Below are positions 8,563 to 16,253 of a stretch of 64,000 bases of DNA, piece by piece. The position numbers and the translations under genes are program-made. Position 1 is the stretch's first letter. Each line of letters starts with the position of its first letter. The DNA comes from JBAYNW01 sp041678605 (GTDB lineage Bacteria > Cyanobacteriota > Vampirovibrionia > Gastranaerophilales > Gastranaerophilaceae). The notes beneath the pieces were generated by a model. That model was not told the DNA's origin and made no database searches. It was given only the letters and a program-made list of their open reading frames with translations. The DNA lies in the NCBI GenBank assembly GCA_041678605.1, contig JBAYNW010000003.1:20575-84574 (forward strand), given 5' to 3'.

Positions 8563-9732
8563 TTGAAAAAATTATTCAGAAAAATTAAAAGAAAAGTAAA
8601 AGATTTTTTTGCACTTCAAAGACAAAAAAGTGGATTGTCTTTGTTTCTTAAAACGGCCAAAGGTAAAAAAATCCTTTTGGTTTCCCATCAGCTGACAACT
8701 ACCGGTTCGCCTTTGATGCTTTATAACCTCACAGAGGAATTATTAAAGCAGGGGTTCAGCCCGATGGTCGTTTCTTATAACGGAGGCAGTCTTGGAAGTT
8801 CGTTTGAAAAAATCGGAGTGAATGTTCTCTGCGGAGAAATTTATAACGACAATCCGGAGGTTCTGAAAAATCTGGCCTCTAATTTCGATAAAATAATCGT
8901 TAATTCCGTAGTCTGCTTTTCTGCCATAGATTTATTTGAAGACGCTATCTGGTGGATTCATGAAGGACAAAGCATTGAAACAGGATTCATGCAGGATTAT
9001 CCGAAACTCGAATCCGTTCTGAGAAAAGCTAAAAACGTTTTTGTAGTAAGCGATTATGCTAAAAAAACCGTCGACAAGTTTAATCCTTATTCAAAAATTA
9101 TAAAGCTGGGGATAAAAGATTTTTATAAAGAACAAAAAAATGCAAAAAATAATGACAAAATCAAATTCGCACTGGTTGGAAATGTCTGTGAATGCAAAGC
9201 CCAGGATGTTTTTATTGATGCTATTTTAAAACTTGACAAAAAATATTTGGAAAATTGTGAGTTTCATTTTGTCTGCGAAAAAAAAGGCAGAAGATACAGA
9301 AAAATCGTTAAGGACACAAAAGGATTAAGAAATATATTCTTTGACGGAATTATAGTTAACCAAAATGAAAAGTGGGAAAAGTTTTCACAGATGGATGTTT
9401 TCGTAATTCCATCCAGAGATGAATCCTGTTCGCTGGTTACACTGGAAGCCTGTATGCTCAAGAAACCCGTAATAGTGAGCGAGAACGTCGGGGCAAAATA
9501 TATGGTGAAAAACGGCGAAAACGGTTATATTGTTCCGACCGAAAACTCTGACCGGCTTAAAGAAGCAATGGAAAAATTGATTATTAACAAAAATGGGCTG
9601 TCCAAAATGGGCGAAATATCAAGAGAACAATACGAAAAATTTGCCAATTTTGACAAACATATGGAAGAGTTGCAAAAAATTGTCGAATTATGCCGGCGGA
9701 ATGTTTGTGATGATATGTTATTTATTGTATAG
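8563..9732 (+). CDS. Glycosyltransferase family 4
   Basis: A 389-residue GT-B enzyme starting at TTG with GAAGGATG ribosome sequence 6 bases upstream. The N-terminal domain has ILLVSHQLTTTGSPLMLYNL and the donor-binding C-terminal domain has VFVIPSRDESCSLVTLEACMLKKPVI, the E-x7-E region typical of GT4. It would transfer a nucleotide-activated sugar in the cytoplasm. It is followed after 28 bases by the epimerase at 9761, and the two are probably one operon. The basic N-terminal 25 residues may touch the membrane. Confidence 0.9.
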   Translation: MKKLFRKIKRKVKDFFALQRQKSGLSLFLKTAKGKKILLVSHQLTTTGSPLMLYNLTEELLKQGFSPMVVSYNGGSLGSSFEKIGVNVLCGEIYNDNPEVLKNLASNFDKIIVNSVVCFSAIDLFEDAIWWIHEGQSIETGFMQDYPKLESVLRKAKNVFVVSDYAKKTVDKFNPYSKIIKLGIKDFYKEQKNAKNNDKIKFALVGNVCECKAQDVFIDAILKLDKKYLENCEFHFVCEKKGRRYRKIVKDTKGLRNIFFDGIIVNQNEKWEKFSQMDVFVIPSRDESCSLVTLEACMLKKPVIVSENVGAKYMVKNGENGYIVPTENSDRLKEAMEKLIINKNGLSKMGEISREQYEKFANFDKHMEELQKIVELCRRNVCDDMLFIV

Positions 9733-9760
9733 TTAAGATGTAAAAGTTACGGAGCGGAAA

Positions 9761-10660
9761 ATGAAAGATTCAAACGTTTTAATCACAGGCGGAGCAGGGT
9801 TTATCGGCTCACATGTCTGCGATTTGCTTATAGAAAAAGGTTATAACGTTTTTATCGTCGATAATTTATCTTCGGGATTTGATTTCAACCTCAATAAAAA
9901 AGCCAAATTTTACAATCTGGACATTAATTCTGCTGATTTAGAAAATGTTTTTAAAGAAAATAAAATAGACTATGTTTTCCATTTTGCCGCACAGGCCAAT
10001 GTAAGTTTTTCAACAAAATTTCCTACAATAGACGCAACAGAAAACATTTTAGGCAGTATAAATATTTTACAACTTTCAAAAAAATACGGGGTTAAAAAGT
10101 TTATTCCGGCATCCACCGCCGCAGTTTATGGGGTGCCAAAAAATTTACCGGTAAATGAAACCCATGATACAACATGCCTTTCCTTCTACGGTATTTCAAA
10201 ACTTACTATGGAAAAATATACCCAATTGTTCGGCGTGGATTACATAATTTTCAGATTTGCAAATGTTTACGGGCCGAGACAATCAGCACATGGCGAAGCC
10301 GGTGTGGTAGCAATTTTTGCAGATAAAATGAAAAACAACGAAGACATAACGATTTATGGTGACGGAGAACAGACAAGGGATTTTGTCTACGTTTCCGACA
10401 TAGCACAGGCTTGTTTGAGTGCAATTCAAAGCGAAATCAAAAACGAAATCATCAACGTTTCAACAAACAAGGCAATTTCCATCAACAAACTTTTTGAACT
10501 TATGAGTAAAAAATATAGTTACATAAAGAAGCCTGTTTACGGGCAAGAAAGATTTGGCGATATCAAACACAGCATTTTAGATAACAAAAAATGTACTTCA
10601 CTTTTGAGTTTTACTCCCGAAACATCTGTTGAAACGGGATTGAAAACACTGGTTATTTAA
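9761..10660 (+). CDS. NAD-dependent epimerase, UDP-glucose 4-epimerase-like
   Basis: The 299-residue protein has the full extended SDR pattern: VLITGGAGFIGSHV at the N-terminus, FHFAAQANV, the catalytic YGISK and DFVYVSDIAQA. It looks closest to UDP-glucose/UDP-N-acetylglucosamine 4-epimerases, which would supply galactose or GalNAc donors. Those are the donors an ABO-like GT6 (11324) would need, though the exact substrate is inference. A GGAGCGG ribosome site precedes the ATG. Its last four bases overlap the end of the convergent hepT gene. Confidence 0.88.
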   Translation: MKDSNVLITGGAGFIGSHVCDLLIEKGYNVFIVDNLSSGFDFNLNKKAKFYNLDINSADLENVFKENKIDYVFHFAAQANVSFSTKFPTIDATENILGSINILQLSKKYGVKKFIPASTAAVYGVPKNLPVNETHDTTCLSFYGISKLTMEKYTQLFGVDYIIFRFANVYGPRQSAHGEAGVVAIFADKMKNNEDITIYGDGEQTRDFVYVSDIAQACLSAIQSEIKNEIINVSTNKAISINKLFELMSKKYSYIKKPVYGQERFGDIKHSILDNKKCTSLLSFTPETSVETGLKTLVI

Positions 10661-11001
10661 AAATTTTCCTTGATTATTCTTGTTATAATTTCTTTTACCT
10701 GAGGTAAATCTTCCTTGATTGTTTGCCAAACAAATTGATAGTCCACCCCCAAATAATCATGAATAAGCACATTTCTCATGCCAGTCATTTCTTTTAACGG
10801 CAATTCCGGATATTTTTCCTTAAATTCTTCTGGAATATGCCTTGAAGCCTCCCCGATTACTTCAAAATTTCTTGTTATTGCGTCAACGGCCATGCTATTG
10901 TAGATAAATTCATCATATGACATATATTGGGCATATTGGGCTATTTTATCAATACAGTCCAAAATATCTTGAAAAAACAACTGAGGAGTCCGATTTTTCA
11001 T
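10657..11001 (-). CDS. hepT: HepT-like toxin (DUF86, HEPN)
   Basis: A 114-residue HEPN protein with the RX4HXY catalytic motif at R76, H81 and Y83 (RNVLIHDY). HepT proteins are RNases or tRNA-targeting toxins neutralised by AMPylation of the motif tyrosine by the partner MntA. It overlaps the upstream mntA gene by four bases (ATGA), which is usual for this pair. The pair sits between convergent glycan genes, a typical place for a small stabilising module. Confidence 0.9.
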   Translation of the reverse strand: MKNRTPQLFFQDILDCIDKIAQYAQYMSYDEFIYNSMAVDAITRNFEVIGEASRHIPEEFKEKYPELPLKEMTGMRNVLIHDYLGVDYQFVWQTIKEDLPQVKEIITRIIKENF

Positions 11002-11300
11002 ACTCGTACCGCCTCTTTTAGGATTATATTTTTTACAATCGGTTTTAGTCCGTTTGGTGTTCCTAAATCAATTTTTTTTCCTAAAAGATTTTCAAAATAT
11101 TGTTTTAGGTTAACAAATTTAAAAAGGCCGATTGGTTTTGTTGTTTCAATAAGCAAATCAATGTCACTCTCCGAAGTTTGAACTTCTTTTGCATAAGAAC
11201 CAAAAATAAAAACGGTTGAAACATTATAAATTTCGGCGAGTTCTGATTTCTTGCCGTTTATTATTGCTTTTAGTTCATTAAGTGTGTAGATATCTTCCAT
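10998..11300 (-). CDS. mntA: MntA-like nucleotidyltransferase antitoxin
   Basis: A 100-residue minimal nucleotidyltransferase. The GSX10DXD motif is complete: G34-S35 in FGSYAKEV and D46/D48 in SDIDLL. In the known HepT/MntA systems this enzyme AMPylates the toxin tyrosine. It is the first gene of the two-gene operon and overlaps hepT by four bases. The region 11301-11323 upstream is too short to show more than a weak promoter. Confidence 0.9.
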   Translation of the reverse strand: MEDIYTLNELKAIINGKKSELAEIYNVSTVFIFGSYAKEVQTSESDIDLLIETTKPIGLFKFVNLKQYFENLLGKKIDLGTPNGLKPIVKNIILKEAVRV

Positions 11301-11323
11301 AATAGTTATTATACCAAAGTTTT

Positions 11324-12148
11324 TTATTTTTTGAACCCTTTTAAAAATATTTCTTTGATTTTTTCTTTTACATAGCCGGATAATGTTATTTTATCAGGTG
11401 TTTCACCTCTCAAGTAGGCATGCCCGCCGTATTTGAACTTGGATTTGTCACGCTGGATAATTTTGACTTTAGGATTTAATTTCAAAAACGGTTTACCGTG
11501 GGTCGGATGAATGTAATTATTGCTCAAAATCTTGTGCGGCCTTGTCAAAACGTATTTATTAAAAACGCTTTCATCGTGAAATTTCGGGATAAAATTGTTT
11601 TTCAAATCTTCGTCCATCATTTTTTCGCAAACATCCAGCATTTGCAAAAATTCTTTTACTCTGCCGCCCAAAAGCCCTGCGTGGAAATAGTATTTGCCTT
11701 CGCCAAAAGGGATATAAGACGATGAGTTCGGGTTTCTCTCATATTCAAATTCGTGGTTTGACTTAAATCTCTTGTTGCCGGAATGAAGCGGTGCGACGAT
11801 GTAGCCGTCTTTTTCGGTCGGCAAAAATTCTTCCTCTGTTACTTTGCGGATGGCTTCCATATTGCCGTTGAAGAAAAAGGCATAATCGTAATCTTTTAAT
11901 TCTTCTTTGATTTTGTTTAAAATTTTATATCGCAGACACGTAATCAAAGGCCAGCCGAGATTTTCCTGCGGCACAATTGTAATTTTGTCATTAACTTGAC
12001 TTTCTTGGTAAAATTCTTTGCTGTCGGTAAAGAAAAAATAATGTTTTTCACAATTCGGGAGCAGATTTTTTTCACAGGAACGGTAAAATTCATCCCAAAA
12101 AATCGTGTATCTTCCTGTACCTATGTATAATATAGCTATTTTTGCCAA
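11324..12148 (-). CDS. GT6 family glycosyltransferase (bacterial ABO / alpha-Gal transferase homologue)
   Basis: The 274-residue protein matches GT6: it opens with IAILYIGTGRYTIFWDEF, has GWPLITCLRYKIL near residue 65, and carries FFFNGNMEAI where the mammalian enzymes have a DXD motif. N94-G95-N96 is the NXN form known from bacterial, metal-independent GT6 enzymes. FHAGLLGGRVKEF follows as expected. Family members add alpha-1,3-Gal or GalNAc to a galactose, often one already bearing alpha-1,2-fucose. A GT11 alpha-1,2-fucosyltransferase is encoded at 16235. No membrane anchor is seen, unlike the vertebrate enzymes. Confidence 0.9.
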   Translation of the reverse strand: MAKIAILYIGTGRYTIFWDEFYRSCEKNLLPNCEKHYFFFTDSKEFYQESQVNDKITIVPQENLGWPLITCLRYKILNKIKEELKDYDYAFFFNGNMEAIRKVTEEEFLPTEKDGYIVAPLHSGNKRFKSNHEFEYERNPNSSSYIPFGEGKYYFHAGLLGGRVKEFLQMLDVCEKMMDEDLKNNFIPKFHDESVFNKYVLTRPHKILSNNYIHPTHGKPFLKLNPKVKIIQRDKSKFKYGGHAYLRGETPDKITLSGYVKEKIKEIFLKGFKK

Positions 12149-12180
12149 CTTTTTTCCTTTCCCTTTTACTTTTCCTCTTA

Positions 12181-12189
12181 TGTTATAAT
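12181..12189 (+). promoter_or_regulatory. Extended -10 promoter
   Basis: TGTTATAAT is a perfect extended -10. It would start transcription about 24 bases before the ATG at 12220. No convincing -35 is seen. Confidence 0.55.
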
Positions 12190-12219
12190 GATTGAGTTAA
12201 TAAGTCAATCGAGAAATAG

Positions 12220-13188
12220 ATGCCAAAGATTTCTGCCGTTATGGCACTTTACAATACACCTTATAAATATTTAAAAGCAACCATTGAAAGCATTTTAAAC
12301 CAAACTTTCGCTGATTTTGAGCTTATTATTATTGATGATAAATCTACGATGGAGTATCGAGGTTTTTTTGAAAAATTCAACGATGACAGAATAAAATATG
12401 TTAATCTTGAAAAAAATGCGGGTCCGGGCCATGCCAGAAATGTTGGTATAAAAATGGCTCAGGGTGAATATATCGCAATTACGGACAGCGACGATTTATA
12501 CATGAGTGAAAAATTTGAGCGTCAGGTAAAGTTCCTTGACGAAAATCGGGAGGTTTCTCTGATAGGAACAACCTTTAGATTTTCCAACAGAAAAAAGCTG
12601 TCATTTGTTCCCATAAACAACGACGAAATAAGAATCTTAATGCTTTTCAACTCCCCTTTGAATAATTCTACTGTAATGTTCAGGAAAGAGGAATTTGCGA
12701 GAAAAAATCTTTACTACATTGAAGAAATTAATTTTGCGGAAGATTATGAACTTTGGATTAATGCTATGCTCGCCGGCGTAAGGATGGCAAATTTAGAGAA
12801 TTTTCTTATGATTTACACCAGACGCCCTGGTCAGCTTTCCAAGGCTAAGAAAGAAAAACAAATTGCCATCTTGAAAAAATTATATGAAAAAATGTTTTTG
12901 CATATAGGACTGAAAACAACGAAAGAAGACCTTGACCTGCATTACAATATTTACACGGAAAATTTTAAAAAAATTAAAAATCCGCAAAAAATTTCTGATT
13001 GGTTTGATAAAATTATTGAACACAATAAAAAATTAAAGATGTTTGATGAAAAAAACCTTATCTGCAAAAAAGAACAAAAATTAAGCATATACAAGAAAGT
13101 TAAAAACAGACTTTTTAAAATTAAAATTGGCGGACATAATCTTTGTTTAAGCAAATGTCTGAAAATTTATATTGAGGAACGCGATTAA
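12220..13188 (+). CDS. Glycosyltransferase family 2
   Basis: The 322-residue protein has the GT2 donor-binding start (ALYNTPYKYLKATIESILNQTF, IIIDDKST) and the metal-binding motif in ITDSDDLYM. The central part (FAEDYELWINAM) contains the ED catalytic-base region. The last 100 residues are lysine-rich, with a C-terminal FKIKIGGHNLCLS that resembles the N-terminal leaders of the FkbM and SGNH proteins. It stands alone behind its own extended -10 promoter. Donor and acceptor are unknown. Confidence 0.9.
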   Translation: MPKISAVMALYNTPYKYLKATIESILNQTFADFELIIIDDKSTMEYRGFFEKFNDDRIKYVNLEKNAGPGHARNVGIKMAQGEYIAITDSDDLYMSEKFERQVKFLDENREVSLIGTTFRFSNRKKLSFVPINNDEIRILMLFNSPLNNSTVMFRKEEFARKNLYYIEEINFAEDYELWINAMLAGVRMANLENFLMIYTRRPGQLSKAKKEKQIAILKKLYEKMFLHIGLKTTKEDLDLHYNIYTENFKKIKNPQKISDWFDKIIEHNKKLKMFDEKNLICKKEQKLSIYKKVKNRLFKIKIGGHNLCLSKCLKIYIEERD

Positions 13189-13192
13189 GGTC

Positions 13193-13221
13193 TTGACTTG
13201 TAGGTTTGTAAATAATATTAT
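13193..13221 (+). promoter_or_regulatory. Sigma-70 promoter of the second GT10 gene
   Basis: TTGACT (13193-13198), a 17-base spacer and TATTAT (13216-13221). The spacer and flanks are nearly the same as in the promoter at 14539-14567. Confidence 0.7.
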
Positions 13222-13237
13222 AGTGTTAGAGGATGCA

Positions 13238-13386
13238 GAAAAAGTCTAAAAATGACAATTTTTAGAACTTTTTCAAATCCGACCTAAGAAGTGCTAAATC
13301 CTTACCGGCTGCGGGACAGCCGGCGGTAAGGATGAAAGCCGGACAAGGGAGCTTGCGAGAAAAATTTTTAATTTTTCCGCAAGCTC
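13238..13386 (+). other. Structured 5' leader with three successive hairpins
   Basis: Between the promoter and the GT10 start are three stem-loops. The first is 13238-13274 (arms GAAAAAGTCTAAAAAT and its complement with one bulge). The second is 13300-13331 (CCTTACCGGCTG pairing with CAGCCGGCGGTAAGG, GC bulge). The third is 13349-13386 (GAGCTTGCG and CGCAAGCTC, extended by an A/T-rich inner stem). None is followed by a long T-run, so simple termination is unlikely. They could be a regulatory leader or a dispersed palindromic element. Confidence 0.55.
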
Positions 13387-13406
13387 TAAGATATGGGAGT
13401 CAAGCA

Positions 13407-14489
13407 TTGAAAAAAAAGACAATAAAAGTTAATTTCTGCTCATTTTGGGAAGAATTTGATATTTACGACAATTTTTTATTAGATATTTTAAAAAAAAGAT
13501 ATAATGTTGAATTTTCGGAACAGCCGGATTTTTTGTTTTACTCAATATTTAGGGGGGATTTTAAGGGATATAAAAATTGTGTCAAAATTTTTTATACCGA
13601 AGAGAATTTTTCTCCCATATTTAACGACTGTGATTATGCAATAGCATATGACCATATCGATTTTGGCGAGCGTTATTTTCGCCTTCCTCTGGATTCTGAA
13701 AACCTAAAGGCGGAAATACAAAACAAAAGCAATTTGCCGTCAAAATTGGCGAAGAGAAAATTTTGCAATTTTGTGTATTCAAATCCTGACAGTGGCGAAG
13801 GTTCGCTCATAAGAATAGATTTTTGCAAACTTCTTTCAAAGTATAAATCTGTTGATTGTCCGGGCAAAATTTTGAATAATATGAAAAGCGATATTATTGA
13901 ACGCTACGATAAGAACTGGAAAAAAGGTAAAATAGATTTTATCCATGATTATAAATTTACAATTGCTTTTGAAAACAGCTCATCAATAGGTTACACAACG
14001 GAAAAACTGCTTCATCCTTTCTGGGCGAATTCTATACCGATTTACTGGGGCAATCCCGAAGTTACAAGAGAATTCAACCCTAAAGCTTTCATCAACTGCA
14101 ACGACTACAAAAATTTTGATGAAGTTGTAGAAAAAGTAAAAGAACTCGACAATAATGATGATTTATATATGGAAATGCTCCGACAACCTCCAATGCGGCC
14201 TGATTATAGGTTTAACCAAAGGGAATTGCTGGAAAATTTCTTGTATAATATTATTGAAAAGGGAAACAAACCTTACAACAAAAATCCAAGAAACTGGGAT
14301 TATAATGAAAAATTGATGAGGGATATTATTGATTATAAAAAATTAAAATTTAAGCATTACAGATACCTCCTTTTATCTAAAGTTTCCCTCGGCAAGATGC
14401 GTAAATATTACGAGGGAAGGACTGCCTGGTTTACTCCAAGAATTAAACGCCTCAAAACTCTGGTTAAAAAACTCAAAGCGATTAAATAA
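13407..14489 (+). CDS. Alpha-1,3-fucosyltransferase (GT10), copy 2
   Basis: I start it at TTG 13407 (360 residues) because GGGAG lies 7 bases upstream; an earlier in-frame ATG at 13332 would read through two hairpins. The GT10 signature is clear around residues 185-220: FTIAFENSSSIGYTTEKLL, then NSIPIYWGNPEV. The central and C-terminal parts resemble Helicobacter/Bacteroides FucTs. It differs strongly from copy 1 at 3237, so the two may have different acceptors. It is transcribed from the promoter at 13193 and followed by a near-identical promoter at 14539. Confidence 0.9.
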   Translation: MKKKTIKVNFCSFWEEFDIYDNFLLDILKKRYNVEFSEQPDFLFYSIFRGDFKGYKNCVKIFYTEENFSPIFNDCDYAIAYDHIDFGERYFRLPLDSENLKAEIQNKSNLPSKLAKRKFCNFVYSNPDSGEGSLIRIDFCKLLSKYKSVDCPGKILNNMKSDIIERYDKNWKKGKIDFIHDYKFTIAFENSSSIGYTTEKLLHPFWANSIPIYWGNPEVTREFNPKAFINCNDYKNFDEVVEKVKELDNNDDLYMEMLRQPPMRPDYRFNQRELLENFLYNIIEKGNKPYNKNPRNWDYNEKLMRDIIDYKKLKFKHYRYLLLSKVSLGKMRKYYEGRTAWFTPRIKRLKTLVKKLKAIK

Positions 14490-14538
14490 TTAATTTAACG
14501 CCAAAAACCAGTTTCTCAGAAATACTTAGGACAAAATC

Positions 14539-14567
14539 TTGACTTGTGGGTATATAAATTATATTAT
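14539..14567 (+). promoter_or_regulatory. Sigma-70 promoter of the duplicated glycosyltransferase-like gene
   Basis: TTGACT (14539-14544), a 17-base spacer, TATTAT (14562-14567). It matches the 13193 promoter in both boxes and most of the spacer. Confidence 0.7.
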
Positions 14568-14597
14568 AATTTTATTAAACTAAATGGAAGTTTTAAG

Positions 14598-16253
14598 ATG
14601 AGCAAAGTAAAAATTTATACCTGGGCCGACAAGGCACCTGAGTTTTTGTATAAGCAGTATGAAACCATTAAAAATTTTGTTAAAGACGAGGATTGGGAAT
14701 TTATCGTCTTCAATAATGTTCCTGCACCAAAAACGGACAGACAGAAACAGATTAAAAAAATCTGTAAGGAGTTGGGCGTAAAATGTTTTGATGTCCGCTT
14801 TAGAAGTTTTGTCTCGGGAGCTGCACAAATTTGTGCATGGGGAATACACTGGGCATATCACAGGTTTTTAAGGTGGGAGAAAGATACAATCCACGTGATT
14901 TTGGACTCGGATATGTTTTTTATCAGTGATTTTAATTTTAATGACTATTTAGGAGACAACGACATTTGTGCAATCCATCAACGCAGGGGTGATATTGAAT
15001 ACCTTTGGAACGGATTTACAATAATGCGTGGAGGAAATTTGCCCGACAAAAACCATTTTGATTATCGTTTGGGAAAAATAAACGGCGAAAGAACGGATGT
15101 TGGCGGCAGATTGTACTGGTGGCTGAAAAGAAACCCAAATTTAAAAGTAAAATATATCAAGCACACCGGACATTTAGACGTTTCTAAATCAGAAATGCTT
15201 CCCGAAAAGGTAAGAGCCGGATATAGGCCGGAATATTGCTTCCAATTCATAGAACATTCCATTATCCATTACCGTGCGGGTTCGAATTGGGATAAAAAAT
15301 CAAAAAACTTCGTCGACGAGAAAAAAAATTATTTTAAAGAACTTTTAGATGAACTTTTGTACAACAACGGGAAAATAAAAAACAGTCCTGAATTGTACAT
15401 GGATTTAGAACCTTATGTTGAACCTAAGCCGGGAACAAATAAAGTAAAAATCTACACATGGTCAGATAAGGCACCGGAATTTTTATACAAACAATACGAA
15501 ACAATAAAACGATTTGTTAAAGATGAAGATTGGGAATTTATCGTGTTTAACAATACGCCGATTAACGCATTTCCCAGAAGAAAAGCCATTAAAAAGGCTT
15601 GTAAAAAATTAAAAATAAAATGTTTAGATGTAAGATTCCGCACTTTTATTTCAGGGGCTTCTTATATTACCGGCTGGGGAATATCCTGGGCCTTCCACAG
15701 ATTTTTTAGGTGGGAGAAAGATACAATCCACGTGATTTTGGACTCGGATATGTTTTTCATCAGTGATTTTAATTTTAATGAATATTTGAGAGACAACGAC
15801 ATTTGTGCAATCCACCAACGCAGGGGCGATATTGAGTACCTTTGGAACGGTTTCGTGATTATAAGAGGCGGAGAACTGCCCGACAAAAATCATTTTGATT
15901 ACAGGCTGGGAACTGTCGAAGGGGAAAGAACCGATACCGGTGGGAATACCTACTATTGGCTGAAAAGAAATCCGGATTTGAAAATAAAATATATGATGCA
16001 TACAGGACATTTAGATGCAGTTTCTAAAACCGGAATGTTGCCTGAAAATTTTCGTTTGGGTTACAAACCCGAATACTGCTTTCAATTTATAGAAAATTCC
16101 GTTTTGCATTATCGTGCAGGTTCAAATTGGGAAAAAAGGCCCGAGGATTTTGTTGATACAAAAAAGAGGTACTTAAATGCACTTTTGGATAACCTTCTAT
16201 ATGAAGACGGACAAATCCAAAAGGTTCCGGAGTTATGCAATTGGAAACAATGA
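14598..16253 (+). CDS. Internally duplicated putative glycosyltransferase (two tandem domains)
   Basis: I start it at ATG 14598 (551 residues; GGAAG 7 bases upstream). It consists of two copies of a domain of about 275 residues, starting at residue 3 (VKIYTWADKAPEFLYKQYE) and residue 282 (VKIYTWSDKAPEFLYKQYE), a period of 279 codons. Each copy has a likely GT-A metal motif, HVILDSDMFFI, then ICAIHQRRGDIEYLWNG. I do not recognise the family by name; glycosyltransferase is inferred from the DSD motif and the locus. DNA identity between the copies is patchy: almost perfect over the catalytic part and much lower at the ends, which suggests gene conversion. Confidence 0.75.
   Translation: MSKVKIYTWADKAPEFLYKQYETIKNFVKDEDWEFIVFNNVPAPKTDRQKQIKKICKELGVKCFDVRFRSFVSGAAQICAWGIHWAYHRFLRWEKDTIHVILDSDMFFISDFNFNDYLGDNDICAIHQRRGDIEYLWNGFTIMRGGNLPDKNHFDYRLGKINGERTDVGGRLYWWLKRNPNLKVKYIKHTGHLDVSKSEMLPEKVRAGYRPEYCFQFIEHSIIHYRAGSNWDKKSKNFVDEKKNYFKELLDELLYNNGKIKNSPELYMDLEPYVEPKPGTNKVKIYTWSDKAPEFLYKQYETIKRFVKDEDWEFIVFNNTPINAFPRRKAIKKACKKLKIKCLDVRFRTFISGASYITGWGISWAFHRFFRWEKDTIHVILDSDMFFISDFNFNEYLRDNDICAIHQRRGDIEYLWNGFVIIRGGELPDKNHFDYRLGTVEGERTDTGGNTYYWLKRNPDLKIKYMMHTGHLDAVSKTGMLPENFRLGYKPEYCFQFIENSVLHYRAGSNWEKRPEDFVDTKKRYLNALLDNLLYEDGQIQKVPELCNWKQ

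Noticed and set aside
13332..13406. ATG 13332 as the start of the second GT10 gene
   Set aside because: It would read through two hairpins; TTG 13407 has a ribosome site and fits the family length.
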